DNA from: Triglochin maritima
Taxonomy: Eukaryota > Streptophyta > Magnoliopsida > Alismatales > Juncaginaceae
Length of the DNA stretch: 64,000 bases
Direction of reading: 5' to 3'
NCBI GenBank assembly: GCA_963682175.1
Contig: OY821777.1
Coordinates: forward strand, 3,117,501 to 3,181,500
In this document: one piece after another, positions 1 through 11,364 of the stretch
Layout: every line of letters begins with the position of its first letter
Position numbering within the stretch: the first letter of the stretch is position 1
Position numbers and translations under genes: made by a program
The notes under the pieces: model-generated
The model's input: the letters and a program-made list of their open reading frames with translations, nothing else
Database searches by the model: none
What the model was told of the DNA's origin: nothing

Positions 1-157
1 AACTTCTACGAATCACAAGGTCAACAACTAACCACACTCGAACCACAACAATCCAAACCATAAAGATGGAATCTTTTTACAAAAAATCGTGGAAATCTCC
101 AAAAAGATGGAATCTTTAGCCTCCCCGACCCCAGATCCAGACGAATCCCCGTCATAC
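1..157 (-). other. Start of the first intron of the host gene
   Basis: This stretch follows the donor at 157 in minus sense and reaches the window edge. No acceptor is visible. It contains two imperfect copies of a motif reading GATGGAATCTTT on the plus strand (66-77 and 104-115). Confidence 0.35.
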
Positions 158-250
158 CTGGTCGAGGGCGTCGTTTCGGGGGAAGAAGAAGAAGAAGGCG
201 AGGGCGATGGCGAGGAGTAGGAGCAGAATTAGGGCTCCGACGCGGACCAT
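158..250 (-). CDS. 5' coding exon of a host gene with an N-terminal hydrophobic segment (partial)
   Basis: Reading from ATG at 250 gives 31 codons that begin MVRVGAL, run into a strongly hydrophobic stretch of about 18 residues (Leu, Ala, Ile, Phe) and end NDALDQ. A canonical donor CAG|GTATG follows at 158/157, so this looks like a phase-0 first exon. The rest of the gene lies left of the window behind an intron. An in-frame ATG at 346 would add 32 residues, but the hydrophobic start argues for 250. The segment could be a signal peptide or a signal anchor. I do not recognise the family. MULE A is inserted about 140 bp upstream of this ATG, so the promoter region was probably disturbed. Confidence 0.45.
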
Positions 251-390
251 CGCGGAGGGATTGTTGGAATTGGGCGGCGTCGAATTGTGGATTTTGGGGG
301 CAACTTTTCGGGGTGGGTGTGTGGGCCCGCACGTGGGTGACATCACCTCGTCTCTTCACTTGTCCCCTTCCCTTCTTGGTTGCAATGTCA

Positions 391-399
391 TTTCAAAAC
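391..399. repeat. Left 9-bp target-site duplication of MULE A
   Basis: TTTCAAAAC precedes the left TIR here and recurs exactly at 39018-39026 after the right TIR. A 9-bp duplication is the hallmark of Mutator-like elements. This pair shows that the outer 38.6 kb is a single insertion later expanded by other elements. Confidence 0.85.
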
Positions 400-545
400 T
401 GAAATGCTATTCGACGTCGTAAAACTACTTAAATCGTCCGTAAGATTACCATTTTGTCCCTCTGTCCTTTCTACTAATATAACTCTTCATTTCACTCTTT
501 TAACACAACTTTCTCTTCATATCACACTTTTATTCACCAAATAGA
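400..545 (+). promoter_or_regulatory. MULE A left TIR and leader of the mobile-domain gene
   Basis: The first 38 bases match the inverted right end at 38980-39017. The following bases align with the leader of copies B (43033-43178) and C (59677-59822), including the pyrimidine-rich stretch just before the ATG. In MULEs the TIRs normally act as promoters and transposase-binding sites. The ATG sits only about 146 bp inside the element. Confidence 0.7.
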
Positions 546-599
546 ATGTCTCGGAGGCCAGGGAAAGAGCCAACGGAGACCCCTGACTACTCACATCTG
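546..599 (+). pseudogene. First exon of the mobile-domain gene of MULE A (remnant)
   Basis: This is an 18-codon exon starting MSRRPGKEP and ending at a donor CTG|GTAAAT. Its length and first seven residues equal those of the first exon in copy B. No downstream exon survives in copy A because of the deletion that ends near 715. Confidence 0.7.
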
Positions 600-649
600 G
601 TAAATTACCTTGTTTATTTCAATTAATTTTAAAAAAAAAACTTTTTGAG

Positions 650-714
650 TCGGGCGGTCGCGGGAGACGCCCGACCCAACGATCGGGCGGTCGCCGGAAC
701 CGCCTCCCCCTTGG
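650..714. repeat. Remnant of the left 33-bp palindrome array in MULE A (2 units)
   Basis: Two GC-rich units begin GGCGGTCG 33 bp apart. Each holds an inverted repeat flanked by C-rich and G-rich spacer. This is the same position, inside intron 1, and the same period as the eight-unit array of copy B. The array breaks off at the junction with Cop1 around 715. Confidence 0.7.
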
Positions 715-715
715 A

Positions 716-1745
716 GTTTATATGTTCCAAATCAGACACTACAAATGTATGTAATTATTATTATACAGGGGCTTATGTATGTAAAAGTCATATTCTCTAT
801 TTTCTATCTTTAGAATTGCATTTGCATGTGAGAGGTTTTTACATAGGACTTGCACTAGTTTGTTTTTATCGAATGTGAGGAGCATGTTTATTTTTCTGTA
901 AAATCTACATCTCCGGTGCAAGAGGAAGTCGCCGAATAGAGCATTGATCGAGGATCGAGGATCAGGGATCGAAGATCAAGGATCAAAGGGAACATATAAA
1001 CTCAGGCGATATGGATTGTGTGAATGTTTAATTTCTGTTTTTTTATAATTTCTGCAATGCATGTGATGAATGGTGAATGTTAGGATGTGTATAAATTTTA
1101 ATATGCATGATAAACTAAAATTCAAAATCACATGTTGATATATGAAATTGTCCAACAAAAATTAAGAATAAATTTCCTTCTTATTTCATCCACTAGCAGC
1201 CATTGATCGAGGGATACTCTGCTCGCCCTTAGCGGGAGATAACTCCCTCTATCTTTGGGAATAATGGGAGATATAAAGGTTGTCTGTTGTTGTACCACAA
1301 TTAAATATATGAGGTGTGTTTCACCCTAGTGAACCCCAAGTATGTTTAGTTGTGAATACAATAGATAAACGTATCTCGTATCAAATGAAAATAAGTTTTC
1401 TTAACATCACCTAGAACCCTCGCTCGGTTTTGGGAAAAAGTTTTTCTTACGAGGATAAGTCGTATTCCCTCGTAATTAAAACGACAAGAGTCACAAGAGT
1501 TTGAAGATGCTAAATGTTGCTAAAATTCAAAAATGTTGTGATTAGAAAATGTTTTCTTACCTTGATATTGTAATGTATTCGATAGCCATTAGCTAGTCTA
1601 TATTACAATTGATGGGATCTTGGATTGTTGCATTTATGGGCAAAACTTTTATTTGCAACATTTACATTTATATATTCGATATATGTATGCATGTGTATTA
1701 AAACATAAAATTGGCATTAAAACCTGTATAATTTATTTTGTAGAA
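716..1745 (+). other. Cop1 untranslated region upstream of gag
   Basis: This is collinear with the inverted Cop2 segment about 9868-10880 and has no supported coding capacity. A short degenerate repeat of GATCRAGGATC type lies at 945-985 and is longer here than in Cop2, so it is a small variable repeat. The stretch around 1195-1330 is also well conserved between the two copies. Confidence 0.6.
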
Positions 1746-2708
1746 ATGTCAAATATCCAACCAATTGTGCGATCTATGATCGAAAAGAACCATTTGCAAA
1801 ATAATGGCTCAAACTTCATGAAATGGCAACTCAATCTCAATATCGTGTTGAGGTTTGAAAAACTATCTCATATTTTGGATGGTGAAATCCCAAAATTGAA
1901 TGAGAAGACAACTGATAATGAGAAGGAGGCGATAGCCAAGTGGGAAGACCAAGAGAACCAAGTTCACGGTCTAATGTTGGCATCCATGGGTGACTCGCTT
2001 CAAGCGAAATACTTATACTTGGATTCAAAACCCAAGAAGACCATGGAGGCTTTAACAAAGATGTTCATGGATAGTGCCCGAAAGGAGCGTTATAAGACCA
2101 CAATCGCACTCACAAGGTGCCATATGGCGGAGGAAACATCGGTATCTATGCATTTTCTCACGATGCAATGATACCTTGAGAAATTGTCGAAGCTCTCTTC
2201 TCCAATGCCCGAGGACATTGCCGAAGATCTGATTCTTGGCTCTCTAGCCCCGTCCTTCAAGGACTTTGTGATGCACTATCATGTGCGTGAAAAGGGGGTG
2301 AGTCTTGAGGAGCTTCACAACGCTCTCAAAACGGCTGAAGTTGACATGGGCAAAGGTCAGGACAATCACGTCCTAGCCGTCCATGAGAGGAGCAAAAAGA
2401 TCAACAAAGGTAAAGGCAAATTTACCAAAGAAACGTCAATCAAGAGCAAGGGAGTAGGAGGTGCTCATGGGAGTGCCTCAAGGGGGAAATCTTTCAAATC
2501 TCCAACTCCCAACACGGAGTGCTTTCACTGCGGTGAAAAGGAACACATCCGACCGAATTGCCCCAAGTACAAGGAAGACCTTGAAAATAGGATGATTGAA
2601 CGTAGGCGCCCGAGAAGCGTCATAGGTATGTTTGTTATTGAGATAAATTTAATCACCTCTATCCTTGATTTGGTAATGGTTACCGGATCTTGTGCTCACA
2701 TAATTTAG
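1746..2708 (+). pseudogene. Cop1 Gag with one nonsense mutation
   Basis: The frame opens with ATG at 1746 (MSNIQP) and runs to TAG at 2706. A single in-frame TGA at 2169 interrupts it where Cop2 has GGA (Gly). It encodes a copia Gag: an N-terminal UBN2-like nucleocapsid region, a Lys-rich linker and one CCHC zinc knuckle (CFHCGEKEHIRPNC). In Cop2 the Gly of the knuckle is retained (EKGH), while here it reads EKEH. Gag would package the element RNA. The protease motif that normally follows is already degenerate in both copies (VTGSCAH instead of DTGCGSH). Confidence 0.8.
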
Positions 2709-4101
2709 ATGTGCAGCTATTGAAGGATAGGAAGGAACTCGTGGAGAACGAGATGATATTGAAGATTGGAAATAGTAAAACCATCGCTGCAATTGTACAA
2801 GATTCTATGGAGCTTCAATAGTCTAGTGATTTAAATTTATGCTTTGAAGAATGTTTGTTATATGCCTTCGATTAGCAAGAACATTTCTGTATCAAGTTTT
2901 AGATATGGATAAATTTTAATAAATATTTTAATTCTTGCTTGTCTATATCGAAGAATGGAATTTTCTATGCAAATACATTCATATAGAATGATTTCTATTT
3001 ACTTGAAATAAATAATAAACAAACTCAAACAAACAATAACTAAAGAGAAACTAAGATAACTCACGTGAATGATACAATCTTGTAGCACTATCGGATTGGT
3101 CAAATAAATGACCAAGAGACCTTTCAAGAAGAAAGGAACGAAAACGAATAACTAATTGGATATGATACATTCTAATGTATGTGGTCCGATAAGTACAAGT
3201 GCAAGAGACGGTTTAAGGTACTTCATTTTGTTCACGGACAACTATAGTCATTATGACTATATTTGTCTAATGGGAAGCAAAAGTGAATTCTTTGACAAGT
3301 TCAAGGAATTCGAGGATGAAGTAATGAACCGACTCAACAAGAATATCGAGTCTCTGTGAACGGTTCGTAGGGGTGAGTGCTTAGGATACCTAATTTGACT
3401 CATTCCTAAAGTAGGAATAGGATATTGCTCGACATGGTTCGATCAATAATGAGTCAATTTAAATTGCCGATTTACTTTTGGAATTATGCACTACAAATAA
3501 TGACAAACTCACTAAATAATGTTCCATCCAAATCCGTGGAGAAAATGGTTTATGAGCTATGGAGTTGAAAGACACCTAAGCTCAACTTTCTCAAGATTTG
3601 GGGTTGTGAGGTCTACGTCGAGAAATTGATGTCGACCAAACTTCAACCAAAAGCGGATTAAGTGCTTCTTTATAGGTTATCATCGTATGACAAGATGATA
3701 CTACTTTTGATATATCACCTCCAATCAAAAGATTGTAGAGAGAGATATGTTTTTCTGGAATTTCTGGAAAAAAAGAGAAAAGTAGTGGGAGTAGAGTTGA
3801 GCTTGAGAAAACTCAAGATACTCTACAAGATCATGATGTGAATGTTGCATTCAAGATCATGAAGGCACAGCCGAGATTCATTTGGTTAGTGGGAGCATGA
3901 GCGAGAAATCCTTACAAGAAATTGTGAGAAAATCTCAATCATCCTCACCTAGTGTGCGTTCGAGAGTCGAACATGAACCTGTTCCTCAAGAAATTGTGGA
4001 AGAAGTTCGAGAGACACGAGAAGAACCAAAAGAACTAAGAAGGTCAATGAGGGAAAGGAAGAAACCCAATAAGTATGTGGGACTTCATGAGAACATGGTA
4101 C
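2709..4101 (+). pseudogene. Cop1 protease and integrase remnants
   Basis: The only recognisable open piece is 3156-3359, which matches the start of a copia integrase core (DMIHSNVCGPISTSARDG, then FTDNYSHY). It lacks the zinc-binding segment before it and most of the catalytic core after it. A further piece at 3882-4106 corresponds to the region between integrase and RT (RRSMRERKKPNKYVGLHE). Stops separate the pieces. The same eroded layout is found in Cop2. Cop2 interrupts this gene after 4101. Confidence 0.75.
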
Positions 4102-6057
4102 TGTAGGATTTCTAGTTTAATTATACATATATATTTTCGGAATTTTTATGTATAATAAGGATTTTTACAATTTTCTACGATTCGTTTCATGCATGCATCG
4201 GTTTGTTTCAATAACTAGTTTTAAAACTTTTATTAAAACAAACATGGGACTCCGAAATTCATACCTAGAAGTTCTCTAAAACTTCTTGATGATCCGAAGA
4301 CGTTGGGGATGCTCCTTGCTGCGCCGGATGCCTCCGAGATTTCACCAAACTCTAAACAAGATTGGAGAGAGAAAAGCTAGTCTCTCAATCTCCAATAGGG
4401 TTTAGAATCCAATTACTAACCCCTCTTTAGTTCCCTTGAGAAGATGATCTCTAGAACTAAAACTAAACTTAAGAATTACTGGAATTTCGTGGAGAATTAT
4501 GGAGAGAGAATTTTGCTCAAGAAAATAATGAATTAAATTAAGGAGGTAATGAGATAACCTTGTATTTATAGGTTCTCTCCAAATTACCTATTCATGTGCA
4601 ACCTCTTGCCCATGATCCCATGCAAAATTCCATCTAACCATCCATTATTTATTAATAAATAATATTAACCACGAATTAAATCAATTATGGACCAATTCCA
4701 TGCATGATCTAATTAATTCTTAAATTAATTCTGCAGAAAACCATCTGGACCGGTCGACCGTTACTGTTCATCGGTCGACCGGTACTGTTCATCGTCGATC
4801 GGTTACTGTTCATCGGTCGACCTGTACTGTTCATCGGTCGACCGGGTACTGTTCATCGGTTGACCAGTACTATTCATCGGTTGACTTTTGCACAGTACTG
4901 CAGACTGGTCAAATTTTGGTTTAACCCCTACAAAATTTGACATTTCGGGATTAGTAGTAAATTCACAACTTATGTAACATATTATCCTATGTAATGTCAA
5001 CTCATTACACCCCATAATATTTACATCACATATGAAATTAATTTAGATTCTAATTATGTTATTAATCACAAAATAATCTTGATTTTGCTTGTTCACCCCA
5101 TGTGTCATATTTTCTACATGAAACCCGACACATCCTTATGAACTCAAAATCCCCATTTCTTGTTTCCCAGTTTTGTGGTGTGACCTATGGGAGGATCTAG
5201 ACTAAGTTGGCAGTGATATTAAGAGCTTAATATCACAAGCTATAAGCGGTATCTAGCTACACATTATAGCTCCCAATTAGTTAGATGTCTTAATTCCACT
5301 CGAACCAAAACCCGATCCATTTAGTGATGGAGTGCACCACTTGTGTCCGTCCCTTGCCTCATGATATTAAGAATACACACAAAGTAGTATTGTGTCATCT
5401 TTGTATTAGTATTCATTTCTTGATCTCTTTAAGCTAGTTATAAATATGTGACTTAACTCAAATCACATTGTGCACATTATAACTTTGTTTTATCAAGGGG
5501 CCCAATAATATCATCACTCAATTAAGAGGGGCAATGATAATCTTTTGACTGACTATCTTCTCCAACGAAAGTTATATTTAACCAACCGATGCCTTTACAC
5601 TACACTGATCGATAGTTCAAGACACTGATCTAATTAAGTATTCCTTAAGTGATTAGATATAAGTCTCATATCAAAGGACCTAAAGACACAGTAAAATATC
5701 AATGACACAGAAACACATTTCTATAATATTTTACTTATTAGGTCTATTCAGTATACAGAAGTAATATTTTCCTCTTTTGCATACCCGTGTCGTCACTCAC
5801 TTGTAGAGCTACAATGATCTATGACCAACACGACAATCTTAACTCGGTAATTAATGTCCCATGTTAATTACCATGATTGCGAATATCTTTTGTTTTATGT
5901 AAACCAATATCTTTTAGAGCTCTACGATTAAAGACCAAGAGCCTCTTCCTTAACACTTCTAAAAGACGAATAACATAAACAAGGAACAAAATGATTTCTC
6001 ATTCAATTCATAATAATTGACATTTAAAAGTAAAACTTTTAGAACACATTCCCTTCA
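4102..6057 (-). repeat. Cop2 3' LTR
   Basis: In element sense the LTR begins TGAAGGGAATG at 6057 and ends TCCTACA at 4102. It is collinear with the other LTR at a constant offset of 7263. A TATA box candidate (TATAAATAC, plus-strand GTATTTATA at 4562-4570) and the short tandem repeat at 4748-4886 lie inside. Confidence 0.9.
4748..4886. repeat. GGTCGACC palindrome array in the Cop2 LTR
   Basis: About seven copies of a unit of roughly 20 bp combine the palindrome CGGTCGACCG (or a variant such as GGTTGACC) with TACTGTTCATC. The second LTR has the same array at 12011-12149. Confidence 0.8.
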
Positions 6058-6072
6058 ATCTCCCACTTGTTA
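6058..6072 (-). other. Cop2 polypurine tract
   Basis: In element sense it reads TAACAAGTGGGAGAT and abuts the 3' LTR start TGAAGGG. This is the usual primer site for plus-strand synthesis in copia elements. Cop1 has the same sequence at 35289-35303. Confidence 0.75.
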
Positions 6073-8895
6073 TCAAAGTTTTCTTCCACATACATTCTCA
6101 ATGTATAAAACATTAATAACTAGGGTAACCTTCTCGAATCACCTATCAAGCCAATCCACATGGACCCTCGGATCCATGGACTCGAAATATATATTTCGTC
6201 TCTTAGCTTGGTATGAAGGTTTGTTGAATGGATCAGTTGTGCCACTGTTGTGTCCACCTATTTATTTATTTTGTCTTTCGTTGGTGGTTGAGTTAGCTGT
6301 AGTGATATTACTCCTAACTACACTAGCTCATACCTCCACCTTCGATAATGATGACGCATCATCACTCCAACCTCTTATTGTCTAGAATTCCTATAAGAAT
6401 TGCATCAAAACAGCCCTCGGCTATTTTCTCCTTTGTCTTCCATAAACAAGAACCTTATCTTTAGTCCGGTTAAGGTACTTCAGAATATTCTTGACCGCAA
6501 TCCTACGATTAGGACTTGCGTTGGATTGATGACCACTTGTCACGTTTAGAGCATACGAGATATTGAGCCTTGTGCAAGTCATTGTGTACATGGTCCTTCC
6601 TTTTGCCGAAGCATAAGGGATACCTTCATGTACTCCAAGTCTTTGTGTGATTGAGCACATTGAGACTTCTTGAGTTGCACACCTATACTCATACTTACTG
6701 ACATATTGTCCATATCGGAATTGTTCACCCTGAACATTTCAAAGACCTTGTCAATGTATGCACGTTGACTGAAGCCAATGAGTCTACGGGATGTATCTCA
6801 ATGTATCTTGATTCTCAAGATGTGTTGAGCCTCATCCTTTTCTTTTCATTGAATACACTGATTTCAACGAAATTTCTCGTTTGCTAATGCAAAGGTATAT
6901 GATTGCTCATGAGCAATATGTCATCGACATATAAGATCAGAAGTACTACATGGCTCCCACTAATCTCCTTGTATATACAAGGTACTCCTTTACTTTGAAT
7001 GAAGTGAATCTTCTTCACCTCTTCGTCAAAGCGTTTGTTCCAACTCCTCGATGCTTATTTCAATCCACAAATGGATTCTCGAAACTTGCATTTCTTCTCG
7101 CTATTATTTGGATCATCAAAACCTTGAGGTTGTACCATGTACATATCCTCCTCCAAGTTCCTGTTTAAGGAACGCCATTTCGATATCCATCTTCCATATC
7201 CCACAATTGTGAAATGCGGTAATAGTGAGCATAATCCGAATAGATTTTAATATGACAACTTCTCAAAAATTTCATCAAAGTCAATTTCTTGAATTTGAGT
7301 ATAACTTTTGCTACAAGCCTTGCTTCGTAGGTTGTCAAGTTACTATCCATGTCTATCTTCCTCCTAAAAGCTCATTTATACCAAATGATATTTTCTCTTG
7401 AGGAAGGCTAATCAAGTTTCATACTTGATTATCATACATGGATTCTACTTCGGATTCCATGGCTTTTAACCATAGTTTGGAGTCTTTTCTATTGCTTCTC
7501 GGAAGGTCGAGGGATCTTTGGTATCTAGTACCATGATCTCATGAAGTCCCACATACTTATTGGGTTTCCTCATTGACCTTCTTAGTTCTTTTGGTTCTTC
7601 TCGTGTCTCTCGAACTTCTTCCACAATTTCTTGAGGAATAGGTTCATGTTCGACTCTCGAACGCACACCAGGTGAGGATGATTGAGATTCTCTCACAATT
7701 TCTTATAAGGATCTCTCACTCATGCTCCCACTAACCAAATGAATCTCGGCTGGGCCTTCATGATCTTGAATGCAACATTCACATCATGATCTTGTAGAGT
7801 ACCTTGAGTTTTCTCAAGCTCAACTCTACTCCCACTACTTTTCTCTCTTTTCCAGAAATTCCAGAAAAACCATATCTCTCTCTACAATCTTTCGATTGGA
7901 GGTGATATACCAAAAGTAGTATCCTCTTGTCACACGAGGACAACCTATAAAGAAGCACTTATCCGCTTTTGGTTGAAGCTTGGTCGACATCAATTTCTTG
8001 ATGTATACCTCACAACCCCAAATCTTGAGAAAGTCGAGCTTAGGTGTCTTTCAACTCCATAGCTCACAAGACATTTTCTCCACGGATTTGGATGGAACAT
8101 TATTTAGTGAGTTTGTCATTATTTGTAGTGCATAATTCCAAAAGTAAATCGGCAATTTAAATTGACTCATTATTGATCGAACCATGTCGAGCAATATCTT
8201 ATTCCTACTTTAGGAATGAGTCAAATTAGGTATCCTAAGCACTCACCCCTACGAACCGTTCATAGTGACTCGATATTCTTGTTGAGTTGGTTCACTACTT
8301 CATCCTCGAATTCCTTGAACTTGTCAAAGAATTCACTTTTGCTTCCCATTAGACAAATATAGTCATAATGACTATAGTTGTCCGTGAACAAAATGAAGTA
8401 CCTTAAACCGTCTCTTGCACTTGTACTTATCGGACCACATACATTAGAATGTATCATATCCAATTAGTTAATCGCTTTCGTTCCTTTCTTCTTGAAAGGT
8501 CTCTTGGTCATTTATTTGACCAATCCGATAGTGCTACAAGATTGTATCATTCACGTGAGTTATCTTAGTTTCTCTTTCGTTATTGTTTGTTTGAGTTTGT
8601 TCATTATTTATTTCAAGCAAATAGAAATCATTCTATATGAATGTATTTGCATAGAAAATTCCATTCTTCGATATAGACAAGCAAGAATTAAAATATTTAT
8701 TAAAATTTATCCATATCTAAAACTTGATACAGAAATGTTCTTGCTAATCGAAGGCATATAACAAACATTCTACAAAGCATAAATTTAAATCACTAGACTA
8801 TTGAAGTTCCATAGAATCTTGTACAATCGCAGCGATGCTTGTACTATTTCCAATCTTCAATATCATCTCGTTCCCAACGAGTTCCTTCCTATCCT
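6073..8895 (-). pseudogene. Cop2 pol remnants (integrase, RT, RNase H)
   Basis: Fragments in minus sense are: integrase core start at 8260-8463 (DMIHSNVCGP), a linker piece at 7466-7696 (RRSMRKPNKYVGLHE), an RT piece at 7165-7350 (TTYEARLVAKV), an RT part with the YVDD box near 6920-6935, and a late RT/RNase H piece at 6421-6660 (PYASAKGRTMYTMTCTR). Stops and frameshifts separate all of them. The same gaps and breaks appear in Cop1, so most of the damage predates the split of the two copies. Confidence 0.75.
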
Positions 8896-9867
8896 TCAAT
8901 AGCTGCACATCAAAATTATGTGAGCACAAGATCCGGTAACCATTACCAAATCAAGGATAGAGGTGATTAAATTTATCTCAATAACAAACATACCTATGGC
9001 GCTTCTCGGGCGCCTACGTTCAATCATCCCATTTTCAAGGTCTTCCTTGTACTTGGGGCAATTCGGTCGGATGTGTCCCTTTTCACCGCAGTGAAAGCAC
9101 TCCGTGTTGGGAGTTGGAGATTTGTAAGATTTCCCCCTTGAGGCACTCTCATGAGCACCTCCTACTCCCTTGCTCTTGATTGACGTATCTTTGGTAAATT
9201 TGCCTTTACCTTTGTTGATCTTTTTGCTCTTCTTATGGATAGCAAGGACCTCATGGTCCCTACTCTTGCCCATATCAACTTCAGCCGTTTTGAGAGCGTT
9301 GTGAAGCTCCTCAAGACTCACCCCTTTTTCACGCACATGATAGTGCATCACAAAGTCCTTGAAGGACGGGGCTAGAGAGCCAAGAATCAGATCTTCGGCA
9401 ATGTCCTCGGGCATTGGAGAAGAGAGCTTCGACAATTTCTCAAGGTATCCTTGCATCGTGAGAAAGTGCATGGATACCGATGTTCCCTCCGCCATATGGC
9501 ACCTTGTGAGTGCGATGGTGGTCTTATAGCGCTCCTTTCGGGTACTATCCATGAACATCTTAGATAAAGCCTCCATGGTCTTCTTAGGTTTTGAATCCAA
9601 GTATTTCGCTTGAAGCGAGTCACCCATGGATGCTAGCATAAGACCGTGAACTTGGTTCTCTTGGTCTTCCCACTTGGCTATCGCCTCTTTCTCATTATCA
9701 GTTGCCTTCTCATTTATTTTTGGGATTTCACCATCCAAAATATGAGATAGTTTTTCAAACCTCAACACGATATTGAGATTGAGTTGCCATTTCATGAAGT
9801 TTGAGCCATCATTTTGCAAAGGGTTCTTTTCGATCATAGATTGCACAATTGGTTGGATATTTGACAT
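8896..9867 (-). CDS. Cop2 Gag polyprotein (open)
   Basis: From ATG at 9867 (MSNIQP) this frame gives about 323 residues without a stop. The frame stays open another 45 codons upstream, but the conserved start in Cop1 supports 9867. Residues about 10-190 resemble the UBN2-type copia Gag (KWEDQENQVHGLMLASMGD). A Lys/Gly-rich linker follows, then a perfect CCHC knuckle (CFHCGEKGHIRPNC) near residue 270. The C-terminal tail runs into a ruined protease motif (VTGSCAH). It would form the nucleocapsid. Retention of an open gag beside a ruined pol suggests mobilisation in trans. Confidence 0.8.
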   Translation of the reverse strand: MSNIQPIVQSMIEKNPLQNDGSNFMKWQLNLNIVLRFEKLSHILDGEIPKINEKATDNEKEAIAKWEDQENQVHGLMLASMGDSLQAKYLDSKPKKTMEALSKMFMDSTRKERYKTTIALTRCHMAEGTSVSMHFLTMQGYLEKLSKLSSPMPEDIAEDLILGSLAPSFKDFVMHYHVREKGVSLEELHNALKTAEVDMGKSRDHEVLAIHKKSKKINKGKGKFTKDTSIKSKGVGGAHESASRGKSYKSPTPNTECFHCGEKGHIRPNCPKYKEDLENGMIERRRPRSAIGMFVIEINLITSILDLVMVTGSCAHIILMCSY

Positions 9868-11350
9868 TTCTACAAAATAAATTATATAGGTTTTAATACC
9901 AATTTTATGTTTTAATACATACATACATATATATATCGAATATGATGTAAATACTGCAAATAAAATCTTGCCCGTAAATGCAGTAATCCAAGATCCCATC
10001 AATTGTAATATAGACTAGCTAAGGGCTATCGAATACATTACAACATCAAGGTAAGAAAAAACATTTTCTAATCACAACCTTTTTGAATTTTAGCAATATT
10101 AGCATCTTCAAACTCTTGTGATTCTTGTCGTTTTAATTATGAGGGAATACGACCTATCCTCGTAAGAAAAACTTTTTCCCAAAACCGAGCGAGGGCTCTA
10201 GGTAATGTTAAGAAAACTTATTTTCATTTTATACGAGATACGTTTATCTATTGTATTCACAACTAAACATACTTGGGGTTCACTAGGGTGAAACACACCT
10301 CATATATTTAATTGTGGCACAACAACAGACAACCTTTATATCTCCCACTATTCCCAAAGATAGAGGGAGCTATCTCCCGCTAAGGGCGAGCAGAGTATCC
10401 CTCGATCAATGGCTGCTAGTGGATGAAATAAGAAGGAAAAATTAATCTTAATTTTTGTTGGACAATTTCATTTATCAACATGTGATTTTGAATTTTAGTT
10501 TATCATGCATATTAAAATTTATACACATCCTAACATTCACCATTCATCACATGCATAGCAGAAATTATAAAAACAGAAATTAAACATTCACACAATCCAT
10601 ATCGTGTGAGTTTATATGTTCCCTTTGATCCTTGATCTTCGATCCTCGATCAATGCGCTATTCGGCGACTTCCTCTTGCACCGGAGATGTAGATTTTACA
10701 GAAAAAATAAACATGCTCCTCACATTCGATAAAAACAAACTAGTGCAAGTCCTATGTAAAAACCTCTCACATGCAAATGCAATTCTAAAGATAGAAAATA
10801 GAGAATATGGCTTTTACATACATAAGCCCCTGTATAATAATAATGACATACATTCATAGCTTCTGATTTGGAACATATAAACCCACAATTCCTGCAAATA
10901 CAATTCGAGCATCCATGCACGCAATATCGCTATAAACTATATAATCTAGTTTATCAATCATCTAGAATTCTCAACAATTCTTTGAAAAATATTTTGAAAT
11001 CCATTAAAAACATTTTTCATACATCCATAGTTCACAAATTAATTATGAACTGTTGTCCATCCAATTTCCAATGGAAAGATGAATCGCAGTTTTTCGGTTT
11101 TGTTGATTCTCTTACAAAATAATCGTTTATACTTAAAACGAAATTATTGCAAGTTAGACTTATGTCTAAATCATAATTCTAATAATTATATGTCATGTTT
11201 TAAACATTCAAAACATTTAAAATGAATTATTATAAAGAATTATTTCAACAACCATTTAAAGACCGAAAAACCGGCAAAATGAATTGTTTAAATCCTAGAT
11301 AGTAAACTAGATTTGTTTACAGCAATAAATCATGAGAAAATTGAACCCTA
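9868..11350 (-). other. Cop2 5' untranslated leader
   Basis: About 1.5 kb between the PBS and gag has no supported coding frame. The part from about 10880 down to 9868 aligns with Cop1 716-1745. The part 10880-11350 has no partner in Cop1 because of the deletion there. Confidence 0.6.
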
Positions 11351-11363
11351 TGCTCTGATACCA
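11351..11363 (-). other. Cop2 primer binding site
   Basis: In element sense it reads TGGTATCAGAGCA, one base after the 5' LTR. It is complementary to the 3' end of initiator methionine tRNA, the standard primer of plant copia elements. Confidence 0.9.
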
Positions 11364-11364
11364 C

